Made by a program: the position numbers and the translations under genes
Notes under the pieces: model-generated
Database searches by the model: none
Told to the model about the DNA's origin: nothing
The model's input: only the letters and a program-made list of their open reading frames with translations
Assembly (NCBI GenBank): GCA_937924775.1
Contig: CALDUT010000001.1
Span: forward strand, 248,001-312,000
From: an uncultured Gemmata sp.
Lineage (GTDB): Bacteria > Planctomycetota > Planctomycetia > Gemmatales > Gemmataceae
Direction: 5' to 3'
DNA: 64,000 nt
Part shown: positions 1 to 9,330 of the stretch, piece after piece
Numbering within the stretch: the stretch's first letter is position 1
Layout of the letters: every line of letters starts with the position of its first letter

Positions 1-159
1 CAGCAAAAACGACCCCAAAATATTAATCAGCATGGTCGCAATCGGAAAAGCGACCGGGCCTTGGACGGTCCGCACGAACACGCCGATCCAATAGCGGGCA
101 TTGGCCCCCAAGCCACCGCCGAGCAACAACAATAATGATGAAAATACCCAATCGGCCAT
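1..159 (-). CDS. crcB: Fluoride ion channel CrcB/FluC, N-terminal part (cut by window edge)
   Basis: The first 53 codons of a small membrane protein read leftward off the window. They carry the family signature: GGGLGANARYWIG at residues 13-25, followed by a hydrophobic stretch and FPIATMLINILGSF, which matches the GAxxRY and N-x-xGSF motifs of CrcB/FluC. CrcB forms a dual-topology dimeric fluoride exporter in the inner membrane. The ATG at 157-159 is the natural start because the glycine-rich first helix follows directly. The 140 bp up to the divergent pxpA show no fluoride riboswitch that I can recognise. The remaining ~70 residues lie outside the window. Confidence 0.85.
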   Translation of the reverse strand, partial: MADWVFSSLLLLLGGGLGANARYWIGVFVRTVQGPVAFPIATMLINILGSFLL

Positions 160-299
160 GTCTTCAGAATAGGTGTTTGGTCTCCCTCGGCGACTACGAT
201 TTCAAGGCTTCGTCCCACGGTTTCTGTCACTATCTATAACCTTTAGGAATTATCGCCCCCGCCATAGCGGGCGAAATTCCGTCGGAGGAGCGACGCGGC

Positions 300-998
300 G
301 TGGAAATCGATTTGAACGCCGATTTGGGCGAGGGTAGCGGTAGCGACGCGGATTTGATGCCGCTCATTACTTCGGCCAACGTTTGCTGTGGGCTGCATGC
401 CGGCGGGCCGGGAGAAATCGCACGCACGCTGCAGTTGGCAAAGTCGTGGGGCGTTGTGGCGGGGGCGCATCCAGGTTACGCCGATCGTGATCATTTTGGC
501 CGACGTGAACACAATCTGGACAAGACCGAGTTTCTCGCTCTGTGCCTTTATCAAATGGGTGCCATCAACGCGGTCGCCCGGGCCGTCGGTTCGACGATCC
601 GCTATGTGAAGCCGCACGGTGCGCTGTACAACCAGGTGTGCCGCGAACCGACGCTGGCCAATTGGTTTGTCGAAGCGGTTGCCCCGTGGGGCTGGCCGGT
701 CGTGGGGTTGCCGCACTCGGCTCTTGCCGCTGTTTGTGACAAATTTCACTTGCCGTTGATTGCTGAGGGCTTCGCCGATCGCCGCTACCGGCCCGATGGT
801 AGTCTCGTGCCGCGGAGCGAACCCGGAGCTTTCATCGACGATCCGGAGGAAGCCGTGGAGCAGGTGGAGTGGCTCCTTCGCGAACGCAGTGTGCGAACCC
901 TCTGCATTCATGGCGACAATCCTCATGCGCTCGCCTTCGCCCAAGCGGTTCGCAACGCCTTACTGACCCGTGGCTACACGCTGCGGTCCTTTGCGTAA
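300..998 (+). CDS. pxpA: 5-oxoprolinase subunit A (LamB/YcsF family)
   Basis: A 232-residue protein close to the usual ~245 of PxpA. It opens with IDLNADLGEG and contains SANVCCGLHAGG, AGAHPGYADRDHFGRR and YVKPHGALYNQ, the hallmark blocks of the LamB/YcsF family. With PxpB and PxpC it forms the prokaryotic ATP-dependent 5-oxoprolinase, which opens 5-oxoproline (pyroglutamate) to glutamate in the cytoplasm. The start is GTG at 300, chosen because GGAGGAG lies at 283-289 and the family N-terminus begins here. The next gene on the same strand, 70 bp downstream, is pxpC; pxpB is not between them. Confidence 0.93.
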   Translation: MEIDLNADLGEGSGSDADLMPLITSANVCCGLHAGGPGEIARTLQLAKSWGVVAGAHPGYADRDHFGRREHNLDKTEFLALCLYQMGAINAVARAVGSTIRYVKPHGALYNQVCREPTLANWFVEAVAPWGWPVVGLPHSALAAVCDKFHLPLIAEGFADRRYRPDGSLVPRSEPGAFIDDPEEAVEQVEWLLRERSVRTLCIHGDNPHALAFAQAVRNALLTRGYTLRSFA

Positions 999-1068
999 GT
1001 TCACGTACACCAAGGCTTTCCGTCATTGGCTGCGAGCAGCACACTTCCGGAAAAGCGCCATCATCCGC

Positions 1069-2040
1069 ATGAGTTTGTTAGTGCGACGCCCCGGTTTATA
1101 TTCGCTCCTGGTCGATGAGGGACGACCGCGGAGCCGGTCCCTCGGCGTTCCGCTGGGGGGGCCGGCCGATCGGGCCGCGTTCATGTTGGGTAACGCGCTG
1201 GTAGGCAATCCGCCCAATACCCCGGCGCTGGAGATCGCTCTGGCCGGCCCGACTATCGAAGCTGAACATTCGGTGGCGTGCGTGCTTTTCGGTTCCCCGT
1301 GGGATTGCACACTCAACGATGCTCCGATCTCGATTGGGGTCACATTCACGCTGAGGCGCGGGGACGTGCTGCACCTGGGAGGAACCCGCGGGGGTGCCCG
1401 AGTGTACCTGTGTGTCGCCGGTGGGTTTGAAGCCCCGGTGATCCTCGGCAGCCGTTCGGCCTTCGAGCCGCTCCGCGCGGGCGACCGGCTTCACTGCCCC
1501 GCTAGCCAGATTGCGGCCCGCCGGTTGCCTCCTGCCATAAGTTCTTGTTGGGAAAAAACTTCCGACGAAAACTCTCCCTCAGGACCAGCCCGGACCACCC
1601 CAGTATGCCGCCTGCGTGTTCTCGATGGCCCGCAGCGGGATTGGTTTCCCGACGAGGTTTTCTTCACGCAAATTTATGACGTCGGCACGGCCAGCAACCG
1701 TATGGGGTTACGCCTGAAGGGTTCTCCTCTGTCCCGCCGCGCCGGCGAGCTAGTATCGGAAGCGGTTGCACCGGGTGCTGTACAGATCACCAACGACGGC
1801 CTACCGATTGTTTTGGGAGTTGATGGGCAGACAATTGGAGGTTACCCGAAGATCGCTCATGTGATCCGCGCCGATCAGGACACCCTCGGCCAACTGTGCC
1901 CCGGTGATCGGGTGCAGTTCGTTCGCGTCACGCTCCCCGAAGCCGAAGAAGCCGCCCTGCATCGGGAACGTGTGCTGCATCAATGGATCGAGCGGCTGCG
2001 GTATGCCGAACGGACTCCAGTGTTTGTGGCGAAAGAGTAA
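1069..2040 (+). CDS. pxpC: 5-oxoprolinase subunit C (biotin-dependent carboxyltransferase-like)
   Basis: A 323-residue protein starting MSLLVRRPGLYSLLVDEGRP, the typical N-terminus of the PxpC/KipA/YbgK family (cyclophilin-like AHS2 fold). Conserved blocks include GVPLGGPADRAAF, VCVAGGFE, SNRMGLRLKG and ITNDGLPIVLGVDGQTIGGYPKIAHV, which is diagnostic. A longer reading frame opens at 970 and overlaps pxpA, but its 33 extra residues resemble nothing in the family, so I chose the ATG at 1069. It should act with PxpA; the kinase-like partner PxpB (AHS1) is absent from this locus. It ends facing the rhodanese gene, with a small hairpin between them. Confidence 0.92.
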   Translation: MSLLVRRPGLYSLLVDEGRPRSRSLGVPLGGPADRAAFMLGNALVGNPPNTPALEIALAGPTIEAEHSVACVLFGSPWDCTLNDAPISIGVTFTLRRGDVLHLGGTRGGARVYLCVAGGFEAPVILGSRSAFEPLRAGDRLHCPASQIAARRLPPAISSCWEKTSDENSPSGPARTTPVCRLRVLDGPQRDWFPDEVFFTQIYDVGTASNRMGLRLKGSPLSRRAGELVSEAVAPGAVQITNDGLPIVLGVDGQTIGGYPKIAHVIRADQDTLGQLCPGDRVQFVRVTLPEAEEAALHRERVLHQWIERLRYAERTPVFVAKE

Positions 2041-2055
2041 CCGGAAGGCACTTGT

Positions 2056-2074
2056 AGCCCGGACAGCGCGGGCT
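2056..2074. terminator. Small hairpin between convergent genes
   Basis: AGCCCG at 2056-2061 pairs with CGGGCT at 2069-2074 around a 7-base loop, 15 bp after the pxpC stop. There is no T-run, so termination is only a suggestion from its position between convergent genes. Confidence 0.3.
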
Positions 2075-2149
2075 GGACGATATGGCTTAGGTGTTCGACC
2101 CCGTTCCCAAAAATCCCGACTCGCGGGAAATTCTCACAAATGGTCCCCT

Positions 2150-2473
2150 TCAATAGCGGGGCACAGAAGGATCGACGGTGAGCGACCAGCGGTCGATGCC
2201 ACCGGCGAGCGACACCGCGTCGATTCCCGCTTGGCGGAGAATTGCCGCCCCGCTGAGGCTCCGGACCCCATGATGGCAGTACACCACCACTGTGGCGCCG
2301 GCCGCCGGTTCCAGCTCTTCCAGGCGTGTAGGCAATTCGCCAAGAGGAATCAGTACACTGCCCGGCAGGGCACAGTAGGCGTGTTCTTCCGGCTGGCGAA
2401 CGTCGAGGAGAAACACAGGTTGGCCCGCGTCGAGCCAGCGTTTCAATTCCAGCGGGGAAATTTGGGGAATCAT
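2150..2473 (-). CDS. Single-domain rhodanese-like sulfurtransferase
   Basis: A 107-residue protein made of one rhodanese domain. LLDVRQPEEHAYCALPGSVLIP matches the first conserved half, and the active-site loop is YCHHGVRS with the catalytic cysteine at residue 66, followed by the usual LAGGIDRW near the C-terminus. Such single-domain cytoplasmic proteins carry persulfide sulfur between partners; the substrate cannot be told from sequence. It is monocistronic: 76 bp separate it from its hairpin on one side and 209 bp from ybeY on the other. The start is the ATG at 2471-2473. Confidence 0.9.
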   Translation of the reverse strand: MIPQISPLELKRWLDAGQPVFLLDVRQPEEHAYCALPGSVLIPLGELPTRLEELEPAAGATVVVYCHHGVRSLSGAAILRQAGIDAVSLAGGIDRWSLTVDPSVPRY

Positions 2474-2682
2474 GGGTGTGTACTCGCTGGCGAAATGATC
2501 ATTTTGGGGACAGTCTCTGCATTCCGGAAACGATTCCCGCTGGTTTCTACTCCGAGAGCTTCACGGAACCACGATTTTGTGAACTTTTGCACATATAAAT
2601 CCGTTCATTGGGTGTCGAATTTTGTACCGATTCTATTGGCGTCGCATGGATCGTTCGGCTCTCCGAATCGACTGCGCCGGGA

Positions 2683-3117
2683 TCAGGCAATGTCGGGTAA
2701 GCCCAAACGTTGCAGATATTCCCGTTCCTTGGCCCGCATCTGCCGCTCAGCCGCCGGGTTGGTATCGGTATAACCGCACAAATGCAAGCAACCGTGAATG
2801 ACATACAGGAGCAGTTCGAGGTTGGTGGCGTGCTGCCGTTCGGTCGCGTTTTCGTGGGCCACGTCATAGCCGATAACCACTTCCCCTTCGAGGATTTTGG
2901 CCGATGGCTCGCTGTAGGGGAAGGTCAGAACATCAGTGGGTTCATCATGCTGAAGAAACTGCTTGTTGAGGCGGTGAATGTGGGGGTTGTTGACGAAGGC
3001 CAGCGTGACGCGGCAGGCCTTCACCCCTTCACCGGTGAACACGGCTCGGGCCGCGTCCTTGAGTTGCTGAAACTCAAGGGGGTAGTCGTAAGGATTCGCG
3101 ATAGAAATCCGGTGCAT
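2683..3117 (-). CDS. ybeY: Endoribonuclease YbeY (rRNA maturation factor)
   Basis: A 144-residue protein of normal YbeY length. It contains DEPTDVLTFPY and a metal-site motif HGCLHLCGYTD at residues 108-118. YbeY is a zinc-dependent single-strand endoribonuclease used in 16S rRNA 3'-end maturation and ribosome quality control. The canonical motif is HGxLHLxGYDH; here the third ligand position is Asp118 rather than His, a variant I also associate with Bacteroidetes YbeY. I chose the ATG at 3117, which opens on the conserved N-terminus; an upstream start would overlap the parA stop. It lies 7 bp after parA and is probably cotranscribed with it. Confidence 0.9.
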   Translation of the reverse strand: MHRISIANPYDYPLEFQQLKDAARAVFTGEGVKACRVTLAFVNNPHIHRLNKQFLQHDEPTDVLTFPYSEPSAKILEGEVVIGYDVAHENATERQHATNLELLLYVIHGCLHLCGYTDTNPAAERQMRAKEREYLQRLGLPDIA

Positions 3118-3124
3118 GCAGCGA

Positions 3125-4048
3125 TTATACCACCGGTTGCACGGTTGTCTGTCGCGACACAACAGGGACGGGCGTTTCTAGCATGAGGCGGGCCGTTTCG
3201 ACACGCACTGGCGCGGAATCGCCCATCACTTCCATCGCCAACGCGGCATAGTCGGCCGCCCCGGTGCTTTTGGGGGCGTAAGCGAAGATATTCTGACCGA
3301 AACTGGGGCACTCGGCCAGTTTGATGTTGCGACGAATTTTGGTATGGAACACTTTCGCGGAAGCCCACGGCACTGAGCTGCCGCGGCTGCGACCGAGGAA
3401 GGCGTTGAGGTCGGTCACAACTTCCTGGGCCAACTTGGTCGTGGCGTCGTAAAGGCATATTACAACGCCAGTTACGACAAGTTGCGGGTTGATGCGCCGG
3501 GAAACCAGCGCCGTTGTCTCCAGCAGTTTTGACAGGCCGTGCAAGGCGAGAAAGTGGGGCTGCAACGGGATGAAGACCTCGTCGGCCGTCGCGAGGGCGT
3601 TGATCGTCAACACGCCCAGCGAGGGGCCACAATCCATGAGTAAGTAATCGTAAGAGTCATCGAGCGATTGCGGGGAGCTATCGCCCGGTGGCGACGAGGA
3701 GGAGTCGACCATCCCGGCCAGGGCTTCGCGGAGAATGACTTCGCGGCCAACGACGCCGGCCAGTTCCACTTCGGCCGCAGCTAAATTAATGTCGGCAGGG
3801 ATGAGAGTCAGATTGTCCCCCACCCGGCGGCGGACTTCGACCATCGGCCGGCCAGAAACGAGAACGTCGTAGAGCGAGGGTACCGTGCCGTCGAGTTCCA
3901 CCCCCAAATGCGTGCTGGCGTGCGCTTGCGGGTCCATGTCGATGACACACACCCGGCGGCCGGCCAACGCCAAGGCCGCAGCCAGATTCACGGTGGTGGT
4001 TGTTTTGCCGACTCCACCTTTTTGATTGATGATGGCGATTTTTCGCAT
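3125..4048 (-). CDS. ParA/Soj-family ATPase
   Basis: A 307-residue P-loop ATPase with the deviant Walker A motif KGGVGKTT at residues 10-17, the A' motif [10 protein letters not shown] and the Walker B region [11 protein letters not shown]. This is the MinD/ParA fold; the closest family is the chromosomal or plasmid ParA/Soj group, where ATP-dependent dimers bind DNA and work with a ParB-type partner. No ParB is adjacent; instead ybeY follows 7 bp downstream. A serine/proline-rich insert (about residues 113-132) sits before Walker B. Its role in segregation or in positioning some other cargo is unknown. It is divergent from glnN across 176 bp. Confidence 0.85.
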   Translation of the reverse strand: MRKIAIINQKGGVGKTTTTVNLAAALALAGRRVCVIDMDPQAHASTHLGVELDGTVPSLYDVLVSGRPMVEVRRRVGDNLTLIPADINLAAAEVELAGVVGREVILREALAGMVDSSSSPPGDSSPQSLDDSYDYLLMDCGPSLGVLTINALATADEVFIPLQPHFLALHGLSKLLETTALVSRRINPQLVVTGVVICLYDATTKLAQEVVTDLNAFLGRSRGSSVPWASAKVFHTKIRRNIKLAECPSFGQNIFAYAPKSTGAADYAALAMEVMGDSAPVRVETARLMLETPVPVVSRQTTVQPVV

Positions 4049-4224
4049 GGGGCGTGAACTCCTCGTTCCCTCGCGGCCATCCGGGGCTTCTTGCCGCCGT
4101 GGGAAACACGCTTATAACCAGAATAACCTCTCCGCGACTAGCCCAACCGACCTCCCGGCAGCGGCTTTCACCCCGACACTGTCTTGACCAGCGTCCGACG
4201 CACCCAACTAAGGAGCAATTCCCG

Positions 4225-6408
4225 ATGGCGACACTCCGGCAGAACGCGATTCAGGCCATTGCCACCACCGAGTACGAACTGAATCGGATCGATTTCCGCA
4301 CCGCGCACTTGGGGGAGTTGTTTGGCAAATTGGTCTTCAGCGAAGAAGTTCAGAAAGCCCGCTTACCCAAGCCGGTTTTCAAAGCCCTGCAGAAAACCAT
4401 CAAGCAGGGGGCGCAACTGACCGACCCGGCCATTGCCGAAGCTGTCGCCAGCGCCATGAAGGATTGGGCCATCGAACACGGCGCTACTCACTTCACCCAC
4501 TGGTTCCAGCCCATGACCGGGCTGACGGCCGAAAAGCATGATAGCTTCCTCTCGCCCACCGGTACTGGCAGCGCGATCGCCGAGTTCAGCGGGAAAGAGC
4601 TGATCAAAGGCGAACCGGATGCCAGCAGTTTCCCCAGCGGCGGTATCCGGGCCACCTTCGAAGCCCGGGGCTACACCGGCTGGGACCCCACCTCGCCCGC
4701 GTACATCCGCGAATCGCCCAACGGAGCCACACTGGTCATCCCCACGGTGTTTGTCTCGTGGACTGGCGAAGCTCTCGACAAGAAAACCCCGCTTCTGCGG
4801 AGTATGGAAGCTCTTTCCAGCCAAGCTTTGCGCATTTTGCGGCTCTTCGGGAATACCGAAGTCAAAAAAGTGTTCACCACCGTCGGCCCCGAGCAAGAAT
4901 ACTTCCTCATTGATAAGAATTTCCTGTACACCCGCCCCGATTTGCTCAACTGTGGCCGCACTCTCTTCGGGGCCAAGCCACCGAAAGGCCAAGAGCTGGA
5001 AGACCAATATTTCGGCACCATCCCCGAGCGGGTGCTGGCCTGTATGGCCGAATGCGAAGCAGAACTGTTCAAACTGGGCGTTCCGGTGAAAACCCGGCAC
5101 AACGAAGTGGCCCCCAGCCAATACGAAATTGCGCCCGTCTTTGAGGATGCCAACCTCGCAACCGATCATAACCAATTGTGCATGGACGTGTTACGGCAAG
5201 TCGCCGATCGCTACGGTCTGGTGTGTCTGCTCCATGAGAAACCCTTCGCCGGCATCAACGGCAGCGGCAAGCACAACAACTGGAGCATGTCCACCGACAC
5301 GGGCGAGAACCTGCTCAACCCGGGCGAAACCCCCCACGACAACGCCCAATTCCTCGTCTTTTGTGTCGCGGTGATTCGGGCGGTGGCCAAATATCCCGAA
5401 TTGCTCCGCGTCTCGGTGGCCAGTGCCGGCAACGACCACCGGTTAGGGGCTAACGAAGCCCCGCCGGCGATCATCTCGATTTTCCTCGGCGATCAGTTGC
5501 AAGACATCATGGATCAGTTGGAGAAGGGCAAACCAGAGAAAACGCTGGCCGGGGGCTTCATGGAAGTCGGCGTCAGCGTGCTGCCCCCTCTGCCCCGCGA
5601 CGCCGGCGACCGCAACCGCACCTCGCCCTTCGCCTTCACCGGCAACAAGTTCGAGTTCCGCGCGGTGGGCAGCAGCTTCAGCATCGCCGGCCCCAATACG
5701 GTTCTCAATACCATCGTCGCCGAATCCCTCGATTACATCGCCACCCATCTGGAGAAAGCGACGGCCAGCGGAACCCCACTCAACAAAGCGATTCAGGACC
5801 TCTTGCCGGGCATTCTCAAAGAATCGAAGAAGGTGATCTTCAACGGCGACGGCTACAGTGAAGAATGGCACAAAGAAGCGGAACGCCGCGGTCTGCCTAA
5901 TCTCAAGAACACGGTCGATGCCATCCCGGTCATCATTCGCAAAGATACGATCGAACTGTTCACTAAGTACAAAGTGTACAGCGAACGGGAACTGGTGGCC
6001 CGCCACAACATCTTCTCGGAAAAATACGCCAAGGAAGTGACCATCGAGGCCAACATGATGGTGCATATGGCTCGCACGATGATTCTGCCGGCGGCCCTGC
6101 GGTATCAAGGAGAAGTCGCCACCGCGGTCAACGCGACCAAAGCCGCCGGTGTGGATGCCAGCGCCCAGATGGAGCATCTCAAGGAACTGACGCGGACCAT
6201 CACCGAGTTCCAAGCCGCGTTGACCGAACTCGATCAGGAACTGCACCATACCCACGCCGGCGATCCCTACAGCCACGCCAAGAGCGTTCGCGACAACATC
6301 CTGCCGAAGATGACCCAATTGCGGACCTATGGTGATAAGCTCGAAACCCTTGTCGCCGACGATCTGTGGCCGCTACCGACCTACCGCGAGATGCTGTTCA
6401 TGAAGTAA
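4225..6408 (+). CDS. glnN: Glutamine synthetase type III
   Basis: A 727-residue protein, the size of GSIII and far longer than GSI or GSII. It makes glutamine from glutamate, ammonia and ATP. The N-terminal GSIII region ([20 protein letters not shown]), the GxExE-type catalytic segment [41 protein letters not shown] and the GSIII signature [16 protein letters not shown] are all present. I chose the ATG at 4225 because AGGAG lies at 4211-4215 and the family N-terminus starts there; a longer frame to 4054 is unsupported. There is no ammonium transporter or PII gene nearby. The 3' end carries a split palindrome (TGTTCA at 6395-6400, TGAACA at 6411-6416). Confidence 0.95.
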   Translation: MATLRQNAIQAIATTEYELNRIDFRTAHLGELFGKLVFSEEVQKARLPKPVFKALQKTIKQGAQLTDPAIAEAVASAMKDWAIEHGATHFTHWFQPMTGLTAEKHDSFLSPTGTGSAIAEFSGKELIKGEPDASSFPSGGIRATFEARGYTGWDPTSPAYIRESPNGATLVIPTVFVSWTGEALDKKTPLLRSMEALSSQALRILRLFGNTEVKKVFTTVGPEQEYFLIDKNFLYTRPDLLNCGRTLFGAKPPKGQELEDQYFGTIPERVLACMAECEAELFKLGVPVKTRHNEVAPSQYEIAPVFEDANLATDHNQLCMDVLRQVADRYGLVCLLHEKPFAGINGSGKHNNWSMSTDTGENLLNPGETPHDNAQFLVFCVAVIRAVAKYPELLRVSVASAGNDHRLGANEAPPAIISIFLGDQLQDIMDQLEKGKPEKTLAGGFMEVGVSVLPPLPRDAGDRNRTSPFAFTGNKFEFRAVGSSFSIAGPNTVLNTIVAESLDYIATHLEKATASGTPLNKAIQDLLPGILKESKKVIFNGDGYSEEWHKEAERRGLPNLKNTVDAIPVIIRKDTIELFTKYKVYSERELVARHNIFSEKYAKEVTIEANMMVHMARTMILPAALRYQGEVATAVNATKAAGVDASAQMEHLKELTRTITEFQAALTELDQELHHTHAGDPYSHAKSVRDNILPKMTQLRTYGDKLETLVADDLWPLPTYREMLFMK

Positions 6409-6562
6409 TATGAACATTCGGTTAGGTGAACCCGGGGTGACGCGGGACGGCAAGCACCACCCGCTTAACCCCGGTGACTTTTCGACAATCGTTCGCGGCC
6501 GGTCCGTCGTCTTAGGATTGTCGCCGATGTTGGCGATTTTCACTTCTGAGGGAGTTTGACTG

Positions 6563-7795
6563 ATGAACACGCTTTCCCGTCGTCAGATGTTGGCGGCTTC
6601 AGCAGCCATGGCCGCGGGCACACTGGCCCCGCGTTGGAGTGTGAGCCAGGAGAAGCCCGACACCGCGAAGCTGGTCGCGGGTAACACGGCCTTCGGTTGC
6701 GCCTTGTACGGCCAACTCCGGTCCGAACGCGGCAACCTGTTCTTGTCTCCGTTCAGCATCTCCACGGCCTTGGCGATGACCGCGGCGGGCGCCACAGGCA
6801 AAACCTTGGACGAAATGGAGAAGGTGTTGCACCTGCCCGCCCATGCCCCCGCCGCCTTCGGGGCGATTCTCAAAAGCCTTAACGCCGAATCCGATGCCCA
6901 AAAACGCGGCTTCACTCTCACAACGGCCAATGCCCTGTGGGCCCAAAAAGGGTATCCGTGGCGGCCGGACTACAAGAAACTGGTGGCCACCGATTTCGCT
7001 GCCGGTTTGTTTGATGTCGATTACCAAAGCGACCCGGAAACTGCCCGCGGCACCATCAATGCCTGGGTCGAAAAGGAAACCCGCGAAAAGATCAAAAACC
7101 TCCTGCCCCAAGGCAGCGTCACCCCGCTGACCCGTCTGGTCTTGACCAATGCCATCTACTTCAAAGGCGATTGGGACATTCAATTCAAAAAAGACGACAC
7201 CAAGGAACTGCCTTTCACCCTGGCCGACGGCAGTAAGAAAAACACCCCGCTGATGTACCGCGTCGGCGGTTACAACTACTTGGAAACCGATGGCTTCCAA
7301 GTACTGGATATGCCCTATGTCGGCAAACGCATCAGCATGACGGTGATTCTGCCCAAGAAACCCGATGGCTTGCCGGCGGTGGAGAAGGAGCTGACCGGCG
7401 GTCAATTGACCGCCCTGCTGCAATCGCTCCGCTACGAAAAGCAGGTCCACGTTCACTTGCCGAAGTTCAAAATAGAGAAATCCTTCACTCTCAATGAGCC
7501 ACTGAAGGCCTTGGGAATGAAGACCGCCTTCCAACGCGATGCGGACTTTAGCGGCATGCACACCGGCGGGGAAGACCTGCACATCACCGCGGTGTTGCAT
7601 AAGGCGTATGTGGATGTGAATGAAGAGGGCACCGAAGCCGCAGCGGCGACCGGTGTCGTTGTCGGCGTCACGAGCGTGGCGGAACCGCCCAAACCAAAGT
7701 ACTTCCGGGCCGACCGACCCTTCCTGTTCCTCATCCGCGACCACCAGACGCAAAGTGTGCTGTTCATGGGCCGCCTAACGGAACCGACCAACTGA
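6563..7795 (+). CDS. Serpin-family protease inhibitor with Tat-type signal
   Basis: A 410-residue full-length serpin. The N-terminus NTLSRRQMLAASAAMAAG is a twin-arginine export signal, so it should act outside the cytoplasm. Serpin landmarks follow: NLFLSPFSISTALAM, TLTTANALWAQKG, LTRLVLTNAIYFKGDWD and the C-terminal RPFLFLIRD. The hinge of the reactive-centre loop, EEGTEAAAATG (about 354-364), has the small-residue pattern of inhibitory serpins. The scissile bond is likely near VTSV, with a small or beta-branched P1, which would suit elastase- or subtilisin-like targets; that is inference. GAGGGAG lies upstream of the start. It is monocistronic. Confidence 0.93.
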   Translation: MNTLSRRQMLAASAAMAAGTLAPRWSVSQEKPDTAKLVAGNTAFGCALYGQLRSERGNLFLSPFSISTALAMTAAGATGKTLDEMEKVLHLPAHAPAAFGAILKSLNAESDAQKRGFTLTTANALWAQKGYPWRPDYKKLVATDFAAGLFDVDYQSDPETARGTINAWVEKETREKIKNLLPQGSVTPLTRLVLTNAIYFKGDWDIQFKKDDTKELPFTLADGSKKNTPLMYRVGGYNYLETDGFQVLDMPYVGKRISMTVILPKKPDGLPAVEKELTGGQLTALLQSLRYEKQVHVHLPKFKIEKSFTLNEPLKALGMKTAFQRDADFSGMHTGGEDLHITAVLHKAYVDVNEEGTEAAAATGVVVGVTSVAEPPKPKYFRADRPFLFLIRDHQTQSVLFMGRLTEPTN

Positions 7796-7884
7796 TGGAG
7801 CGTTCCATCCGTTGCTATCGTCCCAAGTGTCGCTCTGCGGTTGGCGAGCCGCACGTTGTGTGTGGCTCGCCACGATGCGTAGCT

Positions 7885-9330
7885 TCAACTGCTGAGGGCT
7901 TCGCCGACCTCTTTGAGGTCGGCGCGCTTGCCTTCATACGTTTCACAAAACGCCAGGACGGCCGGATCGGGTTCTTCCTGGGCCGCTTGGCAGGCCATGG
8001 TGTAGACCGCCGGCCACCAATTCTCATGCTGCGTAAGCCCTTTCTCTTTGACCGTCACCCAGTTGGAAAGAATCTTCGACCACGCCACATCGCCATAGTG
8101 CAGTGCTTCTTGCAGATTGCGAAATGCCGGGACATACCACTGCCGGCCGATTTGCGAATGCAGCACTTCGTCGGCCCAATCGAAGTCTTGCAGCGTGGCC
8201 ATCAGGGGAAGGCCCGATTGCTGCGCTACCTCGAATTCGTAACGCTTGCCGGTCCGCGGCATCAGCCCTTGCTCGATGAAGTACAACACGCCGTGGGCTT
8301 CCAACGGGGTGCATTCCGTGTTGAGCCGGTATGACCAGTTGAGGGTCACTTTCGCCTTCGTCCAATCGACACCGAGAGCCACGAAGCCCACTTCGCCCAT
8401 CATGGCATGCCGGGCTTCGTCCCACAGTTGCCGGCTCATGTCGCGGTAGTAGCCCCAGGGCTTGCCGGGGGTTTGTGTGATGATGCGGGCCATCATTTCG
8501 GGCACGTCGATTTCGCGGAGGCGTTTGTAGAGCATCATGAGAGCTTTCGCCCGAGCTGGGTAAGTTTCGTTGTAAAGGAAGCTCTCGGCATTCACGCCCT
8601 GATTCCACGGATCGGTGAACCGTTCATCGCGTTGGGGGATGGGATCATAAACATACGGTTTCGCGGAGTAGTGCCGCGGCGGCAGTTCGTCGGTAGCGGG
8701 GGTGGTACCATCGAGGCCCCCCGCGGCGGCCAGCAGTTGGCCGAGCAATTCTGCCCATGCTGAAAATCGCGAGCGTATCGCGGGGGTGATCAAGGCCGCG
8801 GTGGCCTGGCGGCCCCAATCGAGACAATCCTTCAGTTCGAGCTGGGCAAACCGCAAAACGCGGACGCTGGGGGCATCGGTGAGCCGATTCGTATCGCCCA
8901 GGTAAGCCGCAATGGCCCCGGCCAGAGCAGGCATGGCCACTTCGTAAATCCCGTACAACAATTCTTCGGTAGTGGGTGTGTTGCGAATTTCATCGAAGAA
9001 CATGGCCAAGGCCGCATGGGGCACTTCCTCCAACCCCAGCGGCGGTTCACGCATCTCACCGATCCGCGTGCGCAGTGCGGTGACGTGTTCCGCACACAGA
9101 TACGCGTGATGAGCAAAGCCGGTTTTCAGCTCGTAAATCGGCTCCGCGGTGATGCGGGCGGTGAGGATCTCATGCAACCGTTGGAAGGCATAGTGGCAGC
9201 GCTTCAACCGGCGCACGCACTCTTCCACCAGCAAGCCGGGTCGGGCTGCTTCTTCGAGGGAACAAAGCCCAGCGAGCGGCGGCAGGTTCTTGTACGGCCG
9301 ATAGTTAGCTAAAGGTGTGGGTGCGGGCAT
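7885..9330 (-). CDS. Unrecognised 481-residue protein with ferritin-like metal motifs
   Basis: I do not recognise the family. The protein is mostly helical and soluble, with no signal peptide or membrane segment. Two regions look like a ferritin-like di-metal helix bundle: ELKTGFAHHAYLCAEH (residues 67-82), and NETYPARAKALMML (254-267) together with the ExxH box DEARHAMMGE (304-313). Further acidic and histidine clusters occur at LELKDCLDW and EVLHSQIGRQW. Codon use is like its neighbours and the frame is uninterrupted, so it is a real gene. It stands alone between the serpin and a zinc-ribbon membrane gene. A metal-dependent oxygenase or storage role is a guess from the ExxH pattern. Confidence 0.75.
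   Translation of the reverse strand: MPAPTPLANYRPYKNLPPLAGLCSLEEAARPGLLVEECVRRLKRCHYAFQRLHEILTARITAEPIYELKTGFAHHAYLCAEHVTALRTRIGEMREPPLGLEEVPHAALAMFFDEIRNTPTTEELLYGIYEVAMPALAGAIAAYLGDTNRLTDAPSVRVLRFAQLELKDCLDWGRQATAALITPAIRSRFSAWAELLGQLLAAAGGLDGTTPATDELPPRHYSAKPYVYDPIPQRDERFTDPWNQGVNAESFLYNETYPARAKALMMLYKRLREIDVPEMMARIITQTPGKPWGYYRDMSRQLWDEARHAMMGEVGFVALGVDWTKAKVTLNWSYRLNTECTPLEAHGVLYFIEQGLMPRTGKRYEFEVAQQSGLPLMATLQDFDWADEVLHSQIGRQWYVPAFRNLQEALHYGDVAWSKILSNWVTVKEKGLTQHENWWPAVYTMACQAAQEEPDPAVLAFCETYEGKRADLKEVGEALSS

Noticed and set aside
160-299. Fluoride riboswitch upstream of crcB
   Set aside because: I looked for the conserved GGnGATGG and CTGATGG-type segments on the minus strand and did not find them in the right arrangement.
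1904-2773. Long rightward open frame of 289 codons
   Set aside because: It runs antisense across the rhodanese and intergenic DNA, has no family similarity and no ribosome-binding site.
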